Source: Nostoc sp. CHAB 5844 (GTDB taxonomy: Bacteria > Cyanobacteriota > Cyanobacteriia > Cyanobacteriales > Nostocaceae). From it: a stretch of 64,000 nucleotides of DNA. Shown here one piece after another: positions 47,780-56,898 of this stretch; the stretch's first letter is position 1; every line of letters starts with the position of its first letter. The notes under the pieces are model-generated. The model was given only the letters and a program-made list of their open reading frames with translations. It had not been told where the DNA came from and made no database searches. The stretch is taken from assembly GCF_020829595.1 (NCBI RefSeq), contig NZ_JAIVFW010000001.1:248001-312000 (forward strand). The letters are read 5' to 3'. Position numbers and translations under genes: made by a program.

Positions 47780-48433
47780 TTACGCCTTCTTCGTAGGCGC
47801 AGTGGCAACGTGTGCATCAACAATTGTCTGCGACACTTTAGGAATATACCAGTTTACGTCACTAGCTTTAAGAATTTTAGCGCCAACTTGGTTAAATTCA
47901 ATTGCGCCAGTATCAGGATTAGTTTTGAGAACTAAGTTTGTCCCATTCGGAACTTTCAGTACAACATCACCAATAAATTCTTGTCCAGGACGGTCAGGAT
48001 TTAAAGCCACAGCATTCACATCCGCTGGTAGATAGATACCTTTGCAATTCCATCTATCTTGAGTTGTTTCGCCGTCACCTAAGAAATAAAGTGCTGCTTC
48101 TTTTGAGTATTCATCCTCATCGAGATTAGGTTCTGGCCCGTAGATAGCTATAGTCTTTCCTGTTTGATTGGTGCATTGTCCCCAATCAATTCCTGACTCA
48201 AAGGCATATTTTTGTAATTCTAATTCATTAATTTTTTGCTCAATTTGTTCTGGTGTATAACCTTCTAATTGCCCTTGTGTTGCTTTGGCAGAGCGAAATT
48301 GATCTAGTTCTTTGGTGAGAGTTATGTAATCAGGATTTTTGCTAACTTTTGGGCGATCGGCTAAAGCAGGTTGAGCAAATACTAAACTTGCAAATAATAC
48401 GACTGTCAGGAATAAGTATTTAAATCTTTTCAT
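47780..48433 (-). CDS. Secreted conserved hypothetical protein
   Basis: A 217-residue protein with an N-terminal signal peptide (basic MKRFKY, hydrophobic LFLTVVLFASLVFA, cleavage likely after the ALA of QPALA). The mature part has two cysteines (WGQCTNQTG and DRWNCKGIYLP), which may form a disulphide in the periplasm or thylakoid lumen. It begins with a helical segment (ELDQFRSAKA) and continues as beta-rich. I recall similar proteins only as hypothetical in cyanobacteria. Its stop lies about 100 bases from a G-rich fold-back. Confidence 0.8.
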   Translation of the reverse strand: MKRFKYLFLTVVLFASLVFAQPALADRPKVSKNPDYITLTKELDQFRSAKATQGQLEGYTPEQIEQKINELELQKYAFESGIDWGQCTNQTGKTIAIYGPEPNLDEDEYSKEAALYFLGDGETTQDRWNCKGIYLPADVNAVALNPDRPGQEFIGDVVLKVPNGTNLVLKTNPDTGAIEFNQVGAKILKASDVNWYIPKVSQTIVDAHVATAPTKKA

Positions 48434-49043
48434 ATCTGCGTACCCATTTTTACAACATTGCAGCTTATGACTATCTCAATGGACTTGTCAATATTATAAC
48501 TAGTTATTAAAGCTAAATTTTTTCTAAAAACTCTTATTCTACTCTAGATTTCTCAGCCAAACATTTGCATAGTAACTAGATAACATTACCATTTTTATTT
48601 TTATACTCTCATTTTTTCTCTGCTGTTTACGCCTTAATTTATAAATTGTCTGTCTTGTCATAATTCCATAACTTTACCAGACAAAATGGCACTTATTCCG
48701 ATGGTGTTAGCGGGTATTAATTTGTATACATTGAGAGAAACTATCCTATAAATTTAAAAATAAAATCACCTAAAAATCTGTGTATATTTAGGGTTTTTCT
48801 TAAATTAAGAAATCATGAAAATTAGATTTTTTGGATACTTGATTGTAGAAAATACATGGGGTAGTATTAAATCTATCTTGAGAAATAAAACCAAAGATAG
48901 GCGCAATCTCATAATAAATATGATTGATATCTGTAAGTAAAATTTAGGGATTGTTTTTTAGCAGCATTCAACTAGAAGCCTTTGATTAATTCCTCATAAA
49001 AACCATCGTTATATGCGTCATTCGCTAAATTAAAACTTGCAAG
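48434..49043. other. Divergent intergenic region
   Basis: About 610 AT-rich bases between two divergently transcribed genes. No RNA gene or convincing small ORF. Promoters for both directions are presumed. Confidence 0.45.
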
Positions 49044-50501
49044 ATGAAAAAGGAAATTTCTTCTCATCAAAGTCTTCATGGCTTAAAGCCAGAATGTCTT
49101 TCTTTCACGGAAGTTCTAGCACAATCTTTTGCGGTAATTGCACCAACAACAATACCTGCATCGAATCTTGGCTTAATCGTGGCACTTTCAGGTAATGGTA
49201 CTTGGCTAAGTTTTTTGATTGGCTTAATTGGATTATTATTTGTCAGTATTAATATCAATCAATTTGCTAGTCGTTCGGCATCTCCAGGTTCACTTTATTC
49301 CTACATCACCAAAGGTTTAGGCGCAACAGCCGGAGTAATTTGTGGCTGGAGTTTAGTATTGGCTTATTTATTCACAGGGATGTCAGTTCTGTGTGGATTT
49401 GCCAATTTTAGTGGTGTATTAATTGGGCATTTGGGTATTCATCCTTCCAGTATTACACTATTGGCGATCGGTGCAGGAATTTCTTGGTATGCAGCTTATA
49501 AAGATATTCAACTTTCCGCTGTCGCCATGCTGTGGATGGAAGGCATATCAATTGTTTTGATTGCTGTTTTGTGCATGATTATCTGGGCGCACAAAGGTTT
49601 TGCATTAGATATTTCCCTGCTAACTTTGACTGGTGCGACTCCAGGTAGCATAGCGACGGGACTAGTTTTGGTAATGTTTGCATTCTCTGGTTTTGAAAGT
49701 GCGACATCCTTGGGTGATGAAGCCAAAAATCCCTTGCGAACTATACCCAAATCTGTTATGGGTAGTGTCATCCTGGCTGGATTGTTTTATGTTTCCACAA
49801 CTTATATAGAAGTGCTAGGTTTTAGCGAGGCTGGCGTATCTATTGCCAACACAGAAGAACCTTTGGGTTTTTTATCCCGACAAGCGGGAGTAGGATTTTT
49901 AGGTGAATTAGTGGGTTTGGGCGCTTTGTTTAGCTTTTTTGCTTGTATTTTAGGCAGTATCAACCCAGCGTCTAGAGTGTTCTTTTTAATGGCGCGTCAT
50001 GGTTTATTTCATTCGTCTTTAGGTACAGCACACTCAGCTAATAAAACACCCCACGTTGCAGTCACGATGTGTTCCTTGATTACATTTCTCGTGCCAGCTG
50101 GGATGTCATTATTTAATATCAAATTATTCGAGTGTATGGGATATTTGGGAGCCATCTGTAGCTATGGTTTTCTGACTGTATATATTTTGATTTCTATTGC
50201 CGCTTCCGTTTACTTGTACAAAATTAGAAAACTGCGATCGCGTGATATAGTGTTTTCTATTCTGGGCGTTGGCTTCATGATGATTCCGGTTTTGGGCAGT
50301 GTAGGTATTCCCGGTAGCAGCCTATTCCCAGTTCCCGAAGCACCTTATGATGCTTTTCCCTACTTATTCTTGATGTATATAGTCGCTACTAGTGGCTGGT
50401 TCATTGTTAAAAGAATGCGTTCTCCACACTTAGTAACCGGAATGCGCCAAGGAGTTGAAGAAATTCACGCCCGTTTTAGCGACAGCAGAAAGATTCCTTA
50501 A
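49044..50501 (+). CDS. APC superfamily amino acid permease
   Basis: A 485-residue secondary transporter with about twelve hydrophobic segments. Family marks are SFTEVLAQSFAVIAPTTIPA at the N-terminus, then ASPGSLYSYITKGLGATAGV and FSGFESATSLGDEAKNPLRT, the TM6 region that forms the substrate site in APC proteins. Substrate cannot be told; relatives carry amino acids or amines. It starts at ATG. The cadmium-family gene follows after 50 bases on the same strand, so the four genes to 52605 may be one operon. Confidence 0.9.
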   Translation: MKKEISSHQSLHGLKPECLSFTEVLAQSFAVIAPTTIPASNLGLIVALSGNGTWLSFLIGLIGLLFVSININQFASRSASPGSLYSYITKGLGATAGVICGWSLVLAYLFTGMSVLCGFANFSGVLIGHLGIHPSSITLLAIGAGISWYAAYKDIQLSAVAMLWMEGISIVLIAVLCMIIWAHKGFALDISLLTLTGATPGSIATGLVLVMFAFSGFESATSLGDEAKNPLRTIPKSVMGSVILAGLFYVSTTYIEVLGFSEAGVSIANTEEPLGFLSRQAGVGFLGELVGLGALFSFFACILGSINPASRVFFLMARHGLFHSSLGTAHSANKTPHVAVTMCSLITFLVPAGMSLFNIKLFECMGYLGAICSYGFLTVYILISIAASVYLYKIRKLRSRDIVFSILGVGFMMIPVLGSVGIPGSSLFPVPEAPYDAFPYLFLMYIVATSGWFIVKRMRSPHLVTGMRQGVEEIHARFSDSRKIP

Positions 50502-50551
50502 GTTTTTGCATCTTTGATAATTACAAGAATTCTGAATTTAACAAAATTGAT

Positions 50552-51187
50552 ATGAACGGGTTAGTTACAGCAATTAGTACCGGCGCATTTGCTTTTAGTG
50601 CCACCAATATCGACGATTTAGTGATATTGACGCTATTTTTCTCCCAGATTAATGCCAAGTTTCGCCGTTGGCAGATCATTGCAGGGCAGTATCTTGGTTT
50701 CACCGCATTAGTAATGGCAAGTCTGCCGGGTTTTTTCGGGGGTTTAATTTTACCACGTCCTTGGATTGGACTATTTGGCTTAGTTCCCATCGCTATTGGG
50801 GTTAAATGCTTATTGAGTCAGGCAGAAGACAAATCAGAAGCTGTTGAACCACAAACAGAACCATCTCAAGATACATTTTTAACCAAATTATTCAATTTAC
50901 AAACTTACAGTGTAGCAGCGGTGACATTTGCTAATGGCACTGACAACATCAGTATTTATGTGCCTTTGTTTGCCAGCACAACTTGGGAAAGTTTGTTAGT
51001 AATTCTGAGTGTGTTTTTTACCTTGGTAGGATGTTTGTGTTATGTAGCGAATAAATTAACTAACCAAACTGCGATCGCCAGCCTCTTAACCCGTTATGGT
51101 AATAATTTCATCCCTTTTGTTTTAATGGGATTAGGTGCTTTTATTGTTCTAGATAGTGGCAGTTTAACGCTATTGAATTTATCTTGA
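50552..51187 (+). CDS. CadD-like cadmium resistance transporter
   Basis: A 211-residue membrane protein of the CadD family, associated with cadmium resistance in staphylococci and found in many cyanobacteria. Features are the paired acidic motifs FSATNIDDLVILTLFF and FANGTDNISIYVPLF, each in a membrane segment, and a short cytoplasmic linker between the two halves. It has about six membrane segments. Cadmium as the real substrate is an inference from the family name. It starts at ATG 50552 and the TauE-like gene follows 49 bases later. Confidence 0.88.
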   Translation: MNGLVTAISTGAFAFSATNIDDLVILTLFFSQINAKFRRWQIIAGQYLGFTALVMASLPGFFGGLILPRPWIGLFGLVPIAIGVKCLLSQAEDKSEAVEPQTEPSQDTFLTKLFNLQTYSVAAVTFANGTDNISIYVPLFASTTWESLLVILSVFFTLVGCLCYVANKLTNQTAIASLLTRYGNNFIPFVLMGLGAFIVLDSGSLTLLNLS

Positions 51188-51236
51188 AAAAAGCAAAATA
51201 TCTGGGCATTTCCATATATCAAAAGAGGTAGGAGAT

Positions 51237-52073
51237 TTGAACATACTGGAATTTTCTTTATTAGTTTGGCTTGGCTCATTTAGCGCTGGTTTTGTAGGAG
51301 CATTAACTGGTTTAGGTGGCGGAGTTGTAATTGTTCCCCTATTAACTTCTGTGTTTGGCGTAGATATTCGCTATGCTGTTGGTGCTTCATTAGTGTCTGT
51401 GATTGCTACTTCTTTAGGTGCAGCATCCACTTATATTAAAAAAGGCTACACCAATTTGCGCTTGGGGATGTTTTTAGAAGTTGCAACCACCATTGGTGCC
51501 ATCATTGGTGCAATGATTGCGGTGTTTGTATCTGTGAAAATGTTAACGATTGTCTTGGCGATCGTGTTGATATATTCTGCATATCTTTCACAACGTCCGA
51601 GAATTGAAATTGATCAAGATCAACCCGCAGATCCCTTAGCAAATTATTTAAAACTCAATGGTACTTATCCTACTCCTGATGGCTTAATGTCTTACCAAGT
51701 TCATTCTGTACCAGCAGGGTTTAGCGTCATGTTTGTTGCTGGTGTGCTGTCTGGATTGCTTGGTATTGGTTCAGGCGCATTCAAGGTACTAGCAATGGAT
51801 CAAGCCATGCGAATACCATTTAAAGTTTCTACTACTACTAGCAATTTTATGATTGGTGTAACCGCCGCCGCATCAGCCGGAGTTTATTTAGCAAGAGGTT
51901 ACATCGATCCGGGATTATCCATGCCGGTAATGTTGGGAGTATTGCCTGGCGCTTTCTTAGGCGCAAAAGTACTGATAGGCGCTAAAACGCAGATTTTGCG
52001 AATTGTCTTCAGTCTTGTGCTGGTGGTAATGGCATTTAAAATGGTTTACAACAGTTTAATAGGGGGGCTGTAA
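51237..52073 (+). CDS. TauE/SafE family anion exporter
   Basis: A 278-residue membrane protein of the TauE/SafE (DUF81) family, which moves sulfite, sulfonates or related organic anions. The two homologous halves are marked by GFVGALTGLGGGVVIVPLLT and GVLSGLLGIGSGAFKVLAMD. The start is TTG 51237, with AGAGG upstream. The DUF1634 gene begins one base after its stop, an association often seen with this family. Substrate and direction are not visible. Confidence 0.9.
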   Translation: MNILEFSLLVWLGSFSAGFVGALTGLGGGVVIVPLLTSVFGVDIRYAVGASLVSVIATSLGAASTYIKKGYTNLRLGMFLEVATTIGAIIGAMIAVFVSVKMLTIVLAIVLIYSAYLSQRPRIEIDQDQPADPLANYLKLNGTYPTPDGLMSYQVHSVPAGFSVMFVAGVLSGLLGIGSGAFKVLAMDQAMRIPFKVSTTTSNFMIGVTAAASAGVYLARGYIDPGLSMPVMLGVLPGAFLGAKVLIGAKTQILRIVFSLVLVVMAFKMVYNSLIGGL

Positions 52074-52074
52074 A

Positions 52075-52605
52075 ATGTATGAGTTTAATTCTAGTTTTCG
52101 TTGGAACTCATCAGCATCACCAGAAACTGAAGTGGTGGCAATTAGCTTGCCAACAGAAGAACCAGACTCTGATATTCAACAATTAGAACAACTGAATAGC
52201 AGTGAGATAGATGTTAGTCAGATAGTTAGCAAAACACCCAGTGAGCAGCAGTTAGAATATATACTCAGCAATCTTTTAAAGTATGGTGTGTTAATAGCTA
52301 GTACTGTTGTTTTGTTGGGAGGCGTACTCTATTTAATTCACCACGGTTCGGAGCCTGCTACGTATCAAGTGTTTCATGGAGAACCATCAGAGTTTCGCTC
52401 ACCAACTGGTGTCATGAATGCAGTTTTATCGGGTAGCCGGCGAGGAATTATTCAATTAGGATTATTACTATTAATTGCTACTCCAATCTTACGTGTCGTA
52501 ATTTCTTTATTAGCTTTTATACTACAGCGAGAATTGACTTATATTGTTGTTACTCTGTTGGTATTGGCTAGTCTAACTTATAGTCTGGTAAGTGCTTATT
52601 TTTAA
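52075..52605 (+). CDS. DUF1634 membrane protein
   Basis: A 176-residue protein with a 65-residue acidic N-terminus and three hydrophobic segments (about 75-92, 123-145, 152-174), fitting DUF1634. The ATG comes two bases after the TAA of the TauE/SafE gene, which suggests the two proteins form a unit. DUF1634 commonly travels with TauE-like transporters. No catalytic motif is visible; an accessory or partner subunit is inferred. Confidence 0.82.
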   Translation: MYEFNSSFRWNSSASPETEVVAISLPTEEPDSDIQQLEQLNSSEIDVSQIVSKTPSEQQLEYILSNLLKYGVLIASTVVLLGGVLYLIHHGSEPATYQVFHGEPSEFRSPTGVMNAVLSGSRRGIIQLGLLLLIATPILRVVISLLAFILQRELTYIVVTLLVLASLTYSLVSAYF

Positions 52606-52723
52606 TCCACTTTTCTTGTGGAGTGTAGGCGGTAAAGTCTGTACTGAACGGGCTAGAAGCTTATCTTCTGAGAAAGCCATAATTTAAATTTCTATACTTG
52701 TAACGCAGTTAGGGCTGGCAATT

Positions 52724-52788
52724 TTGTAGGGTAGGCATCTTGCCTGCCCGGAATAATAGGAAGGACGGACAAGATGCCCATCCCACAA
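52724..52788. repeat. Dispersed fold-back repeat
   Basis: TTGTAGGGTAGGCATCTTGC pairs imperfectly with GACAAGATGCCCATCCCACA; the centre is GGAATAATAGGAAGG. It is a common type of cyanobacterial intergenic repeat. Confidence 0.7.
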
Positions 52789-52828
52789 GAAAATTTGAGA
52801 TATTTTTTATTTTGGAAGTCCCTTAACA

Positions 52829-53098
52829 TTAAGAATTGAATAGTTCGTTAAGCGGAGGTAGATTTTGTTGAATAGCCTTAGCTAAATAGTTTCTAATCAA
52901 GTCAACAGTTTCTACAGGAAAATTACCTCCTAAAAGGACAAAAGCCAAACTACCAACACCAAGAACTAAGGCTAATAATCTTCCTAAACAGCCTGGATTA
53001 ATTTCAATAAATCCCAATTTTGACTGCCCTAAAACAGCAATCACTAGAAAAACAATACCTAAAGTCAAAAATATATTTGATAAAGTAAAATTTGCCAT
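52829..53098 (-). CDS. Small membrane protein (89 aa)
   Basis: Unrecognised. Two hydrophobic stretches (LTLGIVFLVIAVLGQ near 10-25, LLALVLGVGSLAFVLLGG near 36-54) suggest a two-span membrane hairpin, with a hydrophilic amphipathic C-terminus (VETVDLIRNYLAKAIQQNLP). It starts at ATG. It stands alone between non-coding stretches, convergent with the transporter set on its left. Confidence 0.65.
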   Translation of the reverse strand: MANFTLSNIFLTLGIVFLVIAVLGQSKLGFIEINPGCLGRLLALVLGVGSLAFVLLGGNFPVETVDLIRNYLAKAIQQNLPPLNELFNS

Positions 53099-53508
53099 TT
53101 TAAGTTAGTTAATTACTCTTTATACAAATATTTTTATTATAGCCATTATTAATGCAAGTTGCTGTTATGAATAGTAGCAAAAGTTAGAATTCAACCTACT
53201 TCATACCTATACCCAAAGATTGGTATTCTGATATCTGGCATTGTTCTCAATAACCGTAGGGTGAGCTATTACCCACCTGACTTTAATTTAATTGCAATAA
53301 GTAGCTGATGCCAGAAATGAGTATTGGCAAGCGATCGCCATGCTCAACCTTTTCCTCCAGTCACAAAAAGCTTTATAATGTAGCATTGGTGTATTAACTG
53401 CTGATTACATAACTAACGCATCAAAATTCAAATACTCTCATAATTCACTAGACTTTATGCTCTATTTGAGTTTAAAATACACTAAACCGACAGGAATAGT
53501 GTGTTTAT
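53099..53508. other. Intergenic region
   Basis: About 410 bases; nothing recognised apart from one GCGATCGC-type site. Confidence 0.4.
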
Positions 53509-53970
53509 ATGGAAAGCGCCCAAAAAGTTAGCCAAGAGTTGAGTTTAGCAGTAAACGCAGCCCCAGAGCGATCGCCACAGACTGTTCCTCAAGAATCTCC
53601 AACGAATATTTTCAAAAAACTGAGAGGCGGATTCTTGCTGGTTCTGGGATACTTATTATCCCCTTTATGTTGGTGGAATGACCTTTTATTCAATTTACCC
53701 ATTGCTTACTTTTTTGGGTACTTATGTAGTTTACTTTCCCCAAAATTGCTGATACCTTGTTCCATTTTAGGTTATTGGCTATCCAATGTTGTTGGCATCC
53801 TCTTGATGCAATTCGGTTCTAAGGATATTTTTCAAAAAGATTCTCAAGAACGCAATCTCAAAAAAGAACTGTTATCAGGTTTAGTTTCTTCAACAATTTA
53901 TACTCTAGTGATTATTTTATTGATTCAGTTGAAGATTCTTGATGCTCCTGTCTTATTTGCCAAAAGTTAA
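53509..53970 (+). CDS. Hypothetical membrane protein (153 aa)
   Basis: Unrecognised. A 45-residue hydrophilic N-terminus (rich in Ser, Gln, Pro) precedes three to four hydrophobic segments: GFLLVLGYLLSPLCWWNDLL, YFFGYLCSLLSPKLLIPC, LGYWLSNVVGILLMQFG and a C-terminal TIYTLVIILLIQL. The Trp-Trp and Pro residues within segments look conserved-type. I recall no family name. It is monocistronic by position, with a large C-rich fold-back following. Confidence 0.65.
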   Translation: MESAQKVSQELSLAVNAAPERSPQTVPQESPTNIFKKLRGGFLLVLGYLLSPLCWWNDLLFNLPIAYFFGYLCSLLSPKLLIPCSILGYWLSNVVGILLMQFGSKDIFQKDSQERNLKKELLSGLVSSTIYTLVIILLIQLKILDAPVLFAKS

Positions 53971-54007
53971 TGGTTTATTATAGTTTATAACTCAATACGC
54001 TTCAGTT

Positions 54008-54101
54008 AAGATCCCCCCGCCTGCGGCGACCCCCTTAAAAAGGGGGTAAAAGAGGATTATTAGCTTTAGCCCCCCTTTTTAAGGGGGGTTGGGGGGATCT
54101 T
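54008..54101. repeat. 94-base C/G-rich fold-back
   Basis: Outer arms AAGATCCCCCC and GGGGGGATCTT; inner CCCCCTTAAAAAGGGGG and CCCCCCTTTTTAAGGGGGG each fold alone. It is a MITE-like, non-coding dispersed repeat between convergent genes. Confidence 0.75.
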
Positions 54102-54185
54102 TAAAAGATAAAAACGTTAAATGAACTGTATTGGTTTATAACTCAGGAGTCTGGTTCATAATTTTGAATTATAACTTCTGAGTTA

Positions 54186-54992
54186 CTACTTGTAAGCTTT
54201 AAGCAATTCACTAAAATCCCAGATTTTAGGATTTTCTTTACCCATAACTAATGGTAACTTGCCATTCCATTTTTCAATTGCTTGCTTTTGCAATAATTCT
54301 GTTGTTAAACCGTTACGCAGTAATCTATAAGTTTCAGCCTCTCCTTTAGCCAAATTAACTTTAGCTTCAGCCTCTCTTGCAGCTTTCAAAGCCAAAAATT
54401 CAGCTTTTTTTGCTTCTTGTTCGGCAATTTGTTTTGCTTCCACCGCCTCACCAAAGCGCTCAGAAAAATGAACATGAACTAAAGAAATATCATCCACGGC
54501 AATGTGATAGCTACGCAAACGAGTAGTCAAGGCTTGGTCTAAACCTAATTTGACTGCGCCTCGTTTAGTAATAATTTCCTCCGCAGTATATTGGGCTATA
54601 ATTGCTTTGAGGACTTCTTCAACTGCTGGATTAATAATTCGAGTAATGATATTTTCTTGATTACCAATCTGTTGAAAAATAATATTAACTTCCTCTGGCA
54701 TTATATGCCAATTCAGAGCAACATCAGTAAACACATCTTGTAAATCTTTAGAAGAAGCCTCAGTAGATATTGCCTGTTTCTGCACACGCACACTTAACTT
54801 TTCAACTGTATTCACTATCGGGATAATTAAATGAAGTCCTTCGCCTAATATTTGCTCTTGCACTTCACCAAACTTCATTAATACACCACGCTCACCTGCA
54901 TTAACTATCACGCAAGGTGTGAGAAAGATAGTAATTAAAAATAAAAGTGCAGTCAATTTACCAGCACTATTAAAAGCTTTATAGTTTTTCAT
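54186..54992 (-). CDS. Prohibitin/SPFH-domain membrane protein
   Basis: A 268-residue prohibitin-like protein. From ATG 54992, an N-terminal hydrophobic segment (LTALLFLITIFLTPCVIV) anchors it, followed by the SPFH domain (NAGERGVLMKFGEVQEQIL, GLHLIIPIVNTVEKLSVRV) and a long charged C-terminal helix (AKKAEFLALKAAREAEAKV). Prohibitins form rings or lattices in membranes and modulate proteases such as FtsH. An upstream frame extension to 55166 overlaps the aminotransferase gene and encodes unlikely Cys-rich sequence, so I reject it. A second Cys (Cys24 or so) lies in the signal-like segment. Confidence 0.9.
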   Translation of the reverse strand: MKNYKAFNSAGKLTALLFLITIFLTPCVIVNAGERGVLMKFGEVQEQILGEGLHLIIPIVNTVEKLSVRVQKQAISTEASSKDLQDVFTDVALNWHIMPEEVNIIFQQIGNQENIITRIINPAVEEVLKAIIAQYTAEEIITKRGAVKLGLDQALTTRLRSYHIAVDDISLVHVHFSERFGEAVEAKQIAEQEAKKAEFLALKAAREAEAKVNLAKGEAETYRLLRNGLTTELLQKQAIEKWNGKLPLVMGKENPKIWDFSELLKAYK

Positions 54993-55140
54993 CTTGAACA
55001 AAAGTATGCCATAGCCGTGCCTGCTAAACAAGCCAATGCCAGTAAAAATCAAACTAACTGAACAAATGTTACAGGATATCTGCGATCGCTCACAGCAACA
55101 ATGAATATGTTTTTTCCTGTAGAATCCTAATCTTCTTGTA

Positions 55141-56328
55141 TTAGAGAAACTTGGCAATTCTGGCAACGGCAGTTTCTAACAAAGGTGGCTCATGTACCAA
55201 GGCAAAACGGACATACCCTTCTCCAGATTTACCAAAACCAGCACCAGGAGAAACTGCTACACCAGTTTGTTTAACTAACTGGGTACAAAATTCTACTGAA
55301 TGCTGCCAAGGCGAAGGTAACTTAGCCCAGATATACATAGTGGCTTGAGGGCTAGGAACCTGCCAACCAATGCGATGTAAAGCATTAACAAAAGCATCGC
55401 GCCGTTGACGGAAGGTGGCGACTGTATTTTTGACTCCTGCTTGCGGGCCAGTCAGGGCAGCGATCGCCCCATTCAAAATGCCTCTATACTGATTAAAATC
55501 AACTGCGGCTTTAATTTGGCGTAAAGCTTTGATTAATTCAGCGTTACCAATGGCATACCCGATGCGGAAACCGCCCATGTTGTAAGACTTAGAAAGAGTG
55601 AAAAATTCAATCGAGACGCTTTTTTCTCGATCAGCTTGCAGAATTGACGGTACTAAAGATTGAGCTTGGGGAATGACTCCCTCAGTTTGCTCAAATACTA
55701 AATCTACATAAGGAAAATCGTGAACTAAAACAAGATTGTGTTGCTGACAAAAAGCTACAGCTTCTTGGAAAAAAGCCAAAGGTGCGATCGCCGCTGTGGG
55801 ATTGTGCGGATAACTCAACACCATCATCTTCGACTGAGCCAAAACAGCATGGGGTATATCAGCCAATACTGGTAAAAAACCGTTTTCTGCCAGTATTGGC
55901 ATAGGGTAGATTTGTCCACTAGCTAAGTAGACTCCGCCTGCGTGGGACGGATAACCAGGGTCGAGCAGTAAGGCAAAATCACCGGGATTTAATAAGGCTA
56001 GAGGTAAGTGAGCCGTACCTTCTTGTGAACCAATTAAAGGTAGCACCTCTGTTTCTGGATCGACCTTGATGCCAAATTTTTGCTCATACCAGTTAGCCGC
56101 AGCTTGGCGAAATGCTTGCGTGCCGTGAAATAACAAATAACCGTGAGTACTGCTGTCATGAAGAGATTGGGCGATCGCTTCCAGAACGTGAGCCTCAGCG
56201 GGTAAATCAGAAGATCCCAGTGACAAATCAATTAATTGTTGCCCTACGGACAAAGCCGCAGCTTTGGCTTTGTCCATCTCAGCAAACACGTTAAATTGTA
56301 GAGGTTGTAAACGCTGTGCAAATTGCAT
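55141..56328 (-). CDS. PLP-dependent aminotransferase (class I/II, DapL/AspC-like)
   Basis: A 395-residue fold-type I aminotransferase. PLP-site features are GSQEGTAHLP, the NPTAA motif in SYPHNPTAAI, HDFPYVDLVF and the Schiff-base Lys in SKSYNMGGFRIGY. The N-terminus (LSLGSSDLPAEAHVLEAI) and C-terminal Arg of YVRFALVHEP fit enzymes annotated as LL-diaminopimelate or aspartate aminotransferase. Substrate is not certain. The ATG is at 56328. A tandem-repeat hairpin separates it from the upstream thioredoxin gene. Confidence 0.88.
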   Translation of the reverse strand: MQFAQRLQPLQFNVFAEMDKAKAAALSVGQQLIDLSLGSSDLPAEAHVLEAIAQSLHDSSTHGYLLFHGTQAFRQAAANWYEQKFGIKVDPETEVLPLIGSQEGTAHLPLALLNPGDFALLLDPGYPSHAGGVYLASGQIYPMPILAENGFLPVLADIPHAVLAQSKMMVLSYPHNPTAAIAPLAFFQEAVAFCQQHNLVLVHDFPYVDLVFEQTEGVIPQAQSLVPSILQADREKSVSIEFFTLSKSYNMGGFRIGYAIGNAELIKALRQIKAAVDFNQYRGILNGAIAALTGPQAGVKNTVATFRQRRDAFVNALHRIGWQVPSPQATMYIWAKLPSPWQHSVEFCTQLVKQTGVAVSPGAGFGKSGEGYVRFALVHEPPLLETAVARIAKFL

Positions 56329-56337
56329 ATTAGTAAA

Positions 56338-56389
56338 GGGTCAATGGTCAATGGTCAATAGTCAATACTATGGACTATTGACTATTGAC
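56338..56389. repeat. TCAATGG/TTGACTA heptamer fold-back
   Basis: Three to four GGTCAAT copies face TATTGACTATTGAC copies across TACTATGGAC. Similar GTCATTC copies lie at about 56788-56845 after the thioredoxin start. Confidence 0.75.
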
Positions 56390-56724
56390 TAATTCTTATT
56401 TAAATGCGTATCTAGCAGACTGAGTAACTTATCTTTACCGATAACGCCCTCAGTTGACTCTAATAATTTTTCACCTTGAATTAGTCTCAAGGCTGGTACT
56501 CCTTCTACCCCGTACTGTTTAACAGAAACTGGGTTGGGGTCTATTTCCATTTTGACAACTTTTAGGCGATCGCTAAATTGGTTGGCAGCTAGATTAATCA
56601 GTGGCGACATTAATTGACATGGGCCACACCAAGAAGCCCAAAAGTAAACTAATACAGGCTGCTCAGATTTCAACACTTCGGTTTCAAACTCAGCATCAGT
56701 GATGGTGATTACACCCTTACTCAT
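56389..56724 (-). CDS. Thioredoxin family protein
   Basis: A 111-residue thioredoxin-fold disulphide reductase. The redox motif WCGPC lies in LVYFWASWCGPCQLM, and the cis-proline loop is GVEGVPALRLIQG. The pattern is typical of cyanobacterial minor thioredoxins rather than TrxA. I chose the second ATG (56724), because GGAG lies seven bases upstream; the first ATG is at 56736. The repeat-derived sequence overlapping the stop codon leaves the last residues (LNKN) slightly uncertain in origin. Confidence 0.92.
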   Translation of the reverse strand: MSKGVITITDAEFETEVLKSEQPVLVYFWASWCGPCQLMSPLINLAANQFSDRLKVVKMEIDPNPVSVKQYGVEGVPALRLIQGEKLLESTEGVIGKDKLLSLLDTHLNKN

Positions 56725-56898
56725 GGCAGTCTCCATTGGTTGACATCAATATTTAGCACAAAAAATACTTTATCCCAAAGTTGTCAAGAGTCCATAGTCA
56801 TTTGTCATTCGTCATTCGTCATTTGACTCTTGACTACCGAAGCAAAATCCCACAACCAACAGGTGTGGGACTAGCTCAAATCAGTATTTAACAAAATT

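Noticed and set aside
54993-55166. Long N-terminus of the prohibitin-like protein
   Set aside because: Overlaps the aminotransferase gene and encodes an implausible Cys-rich stretch.
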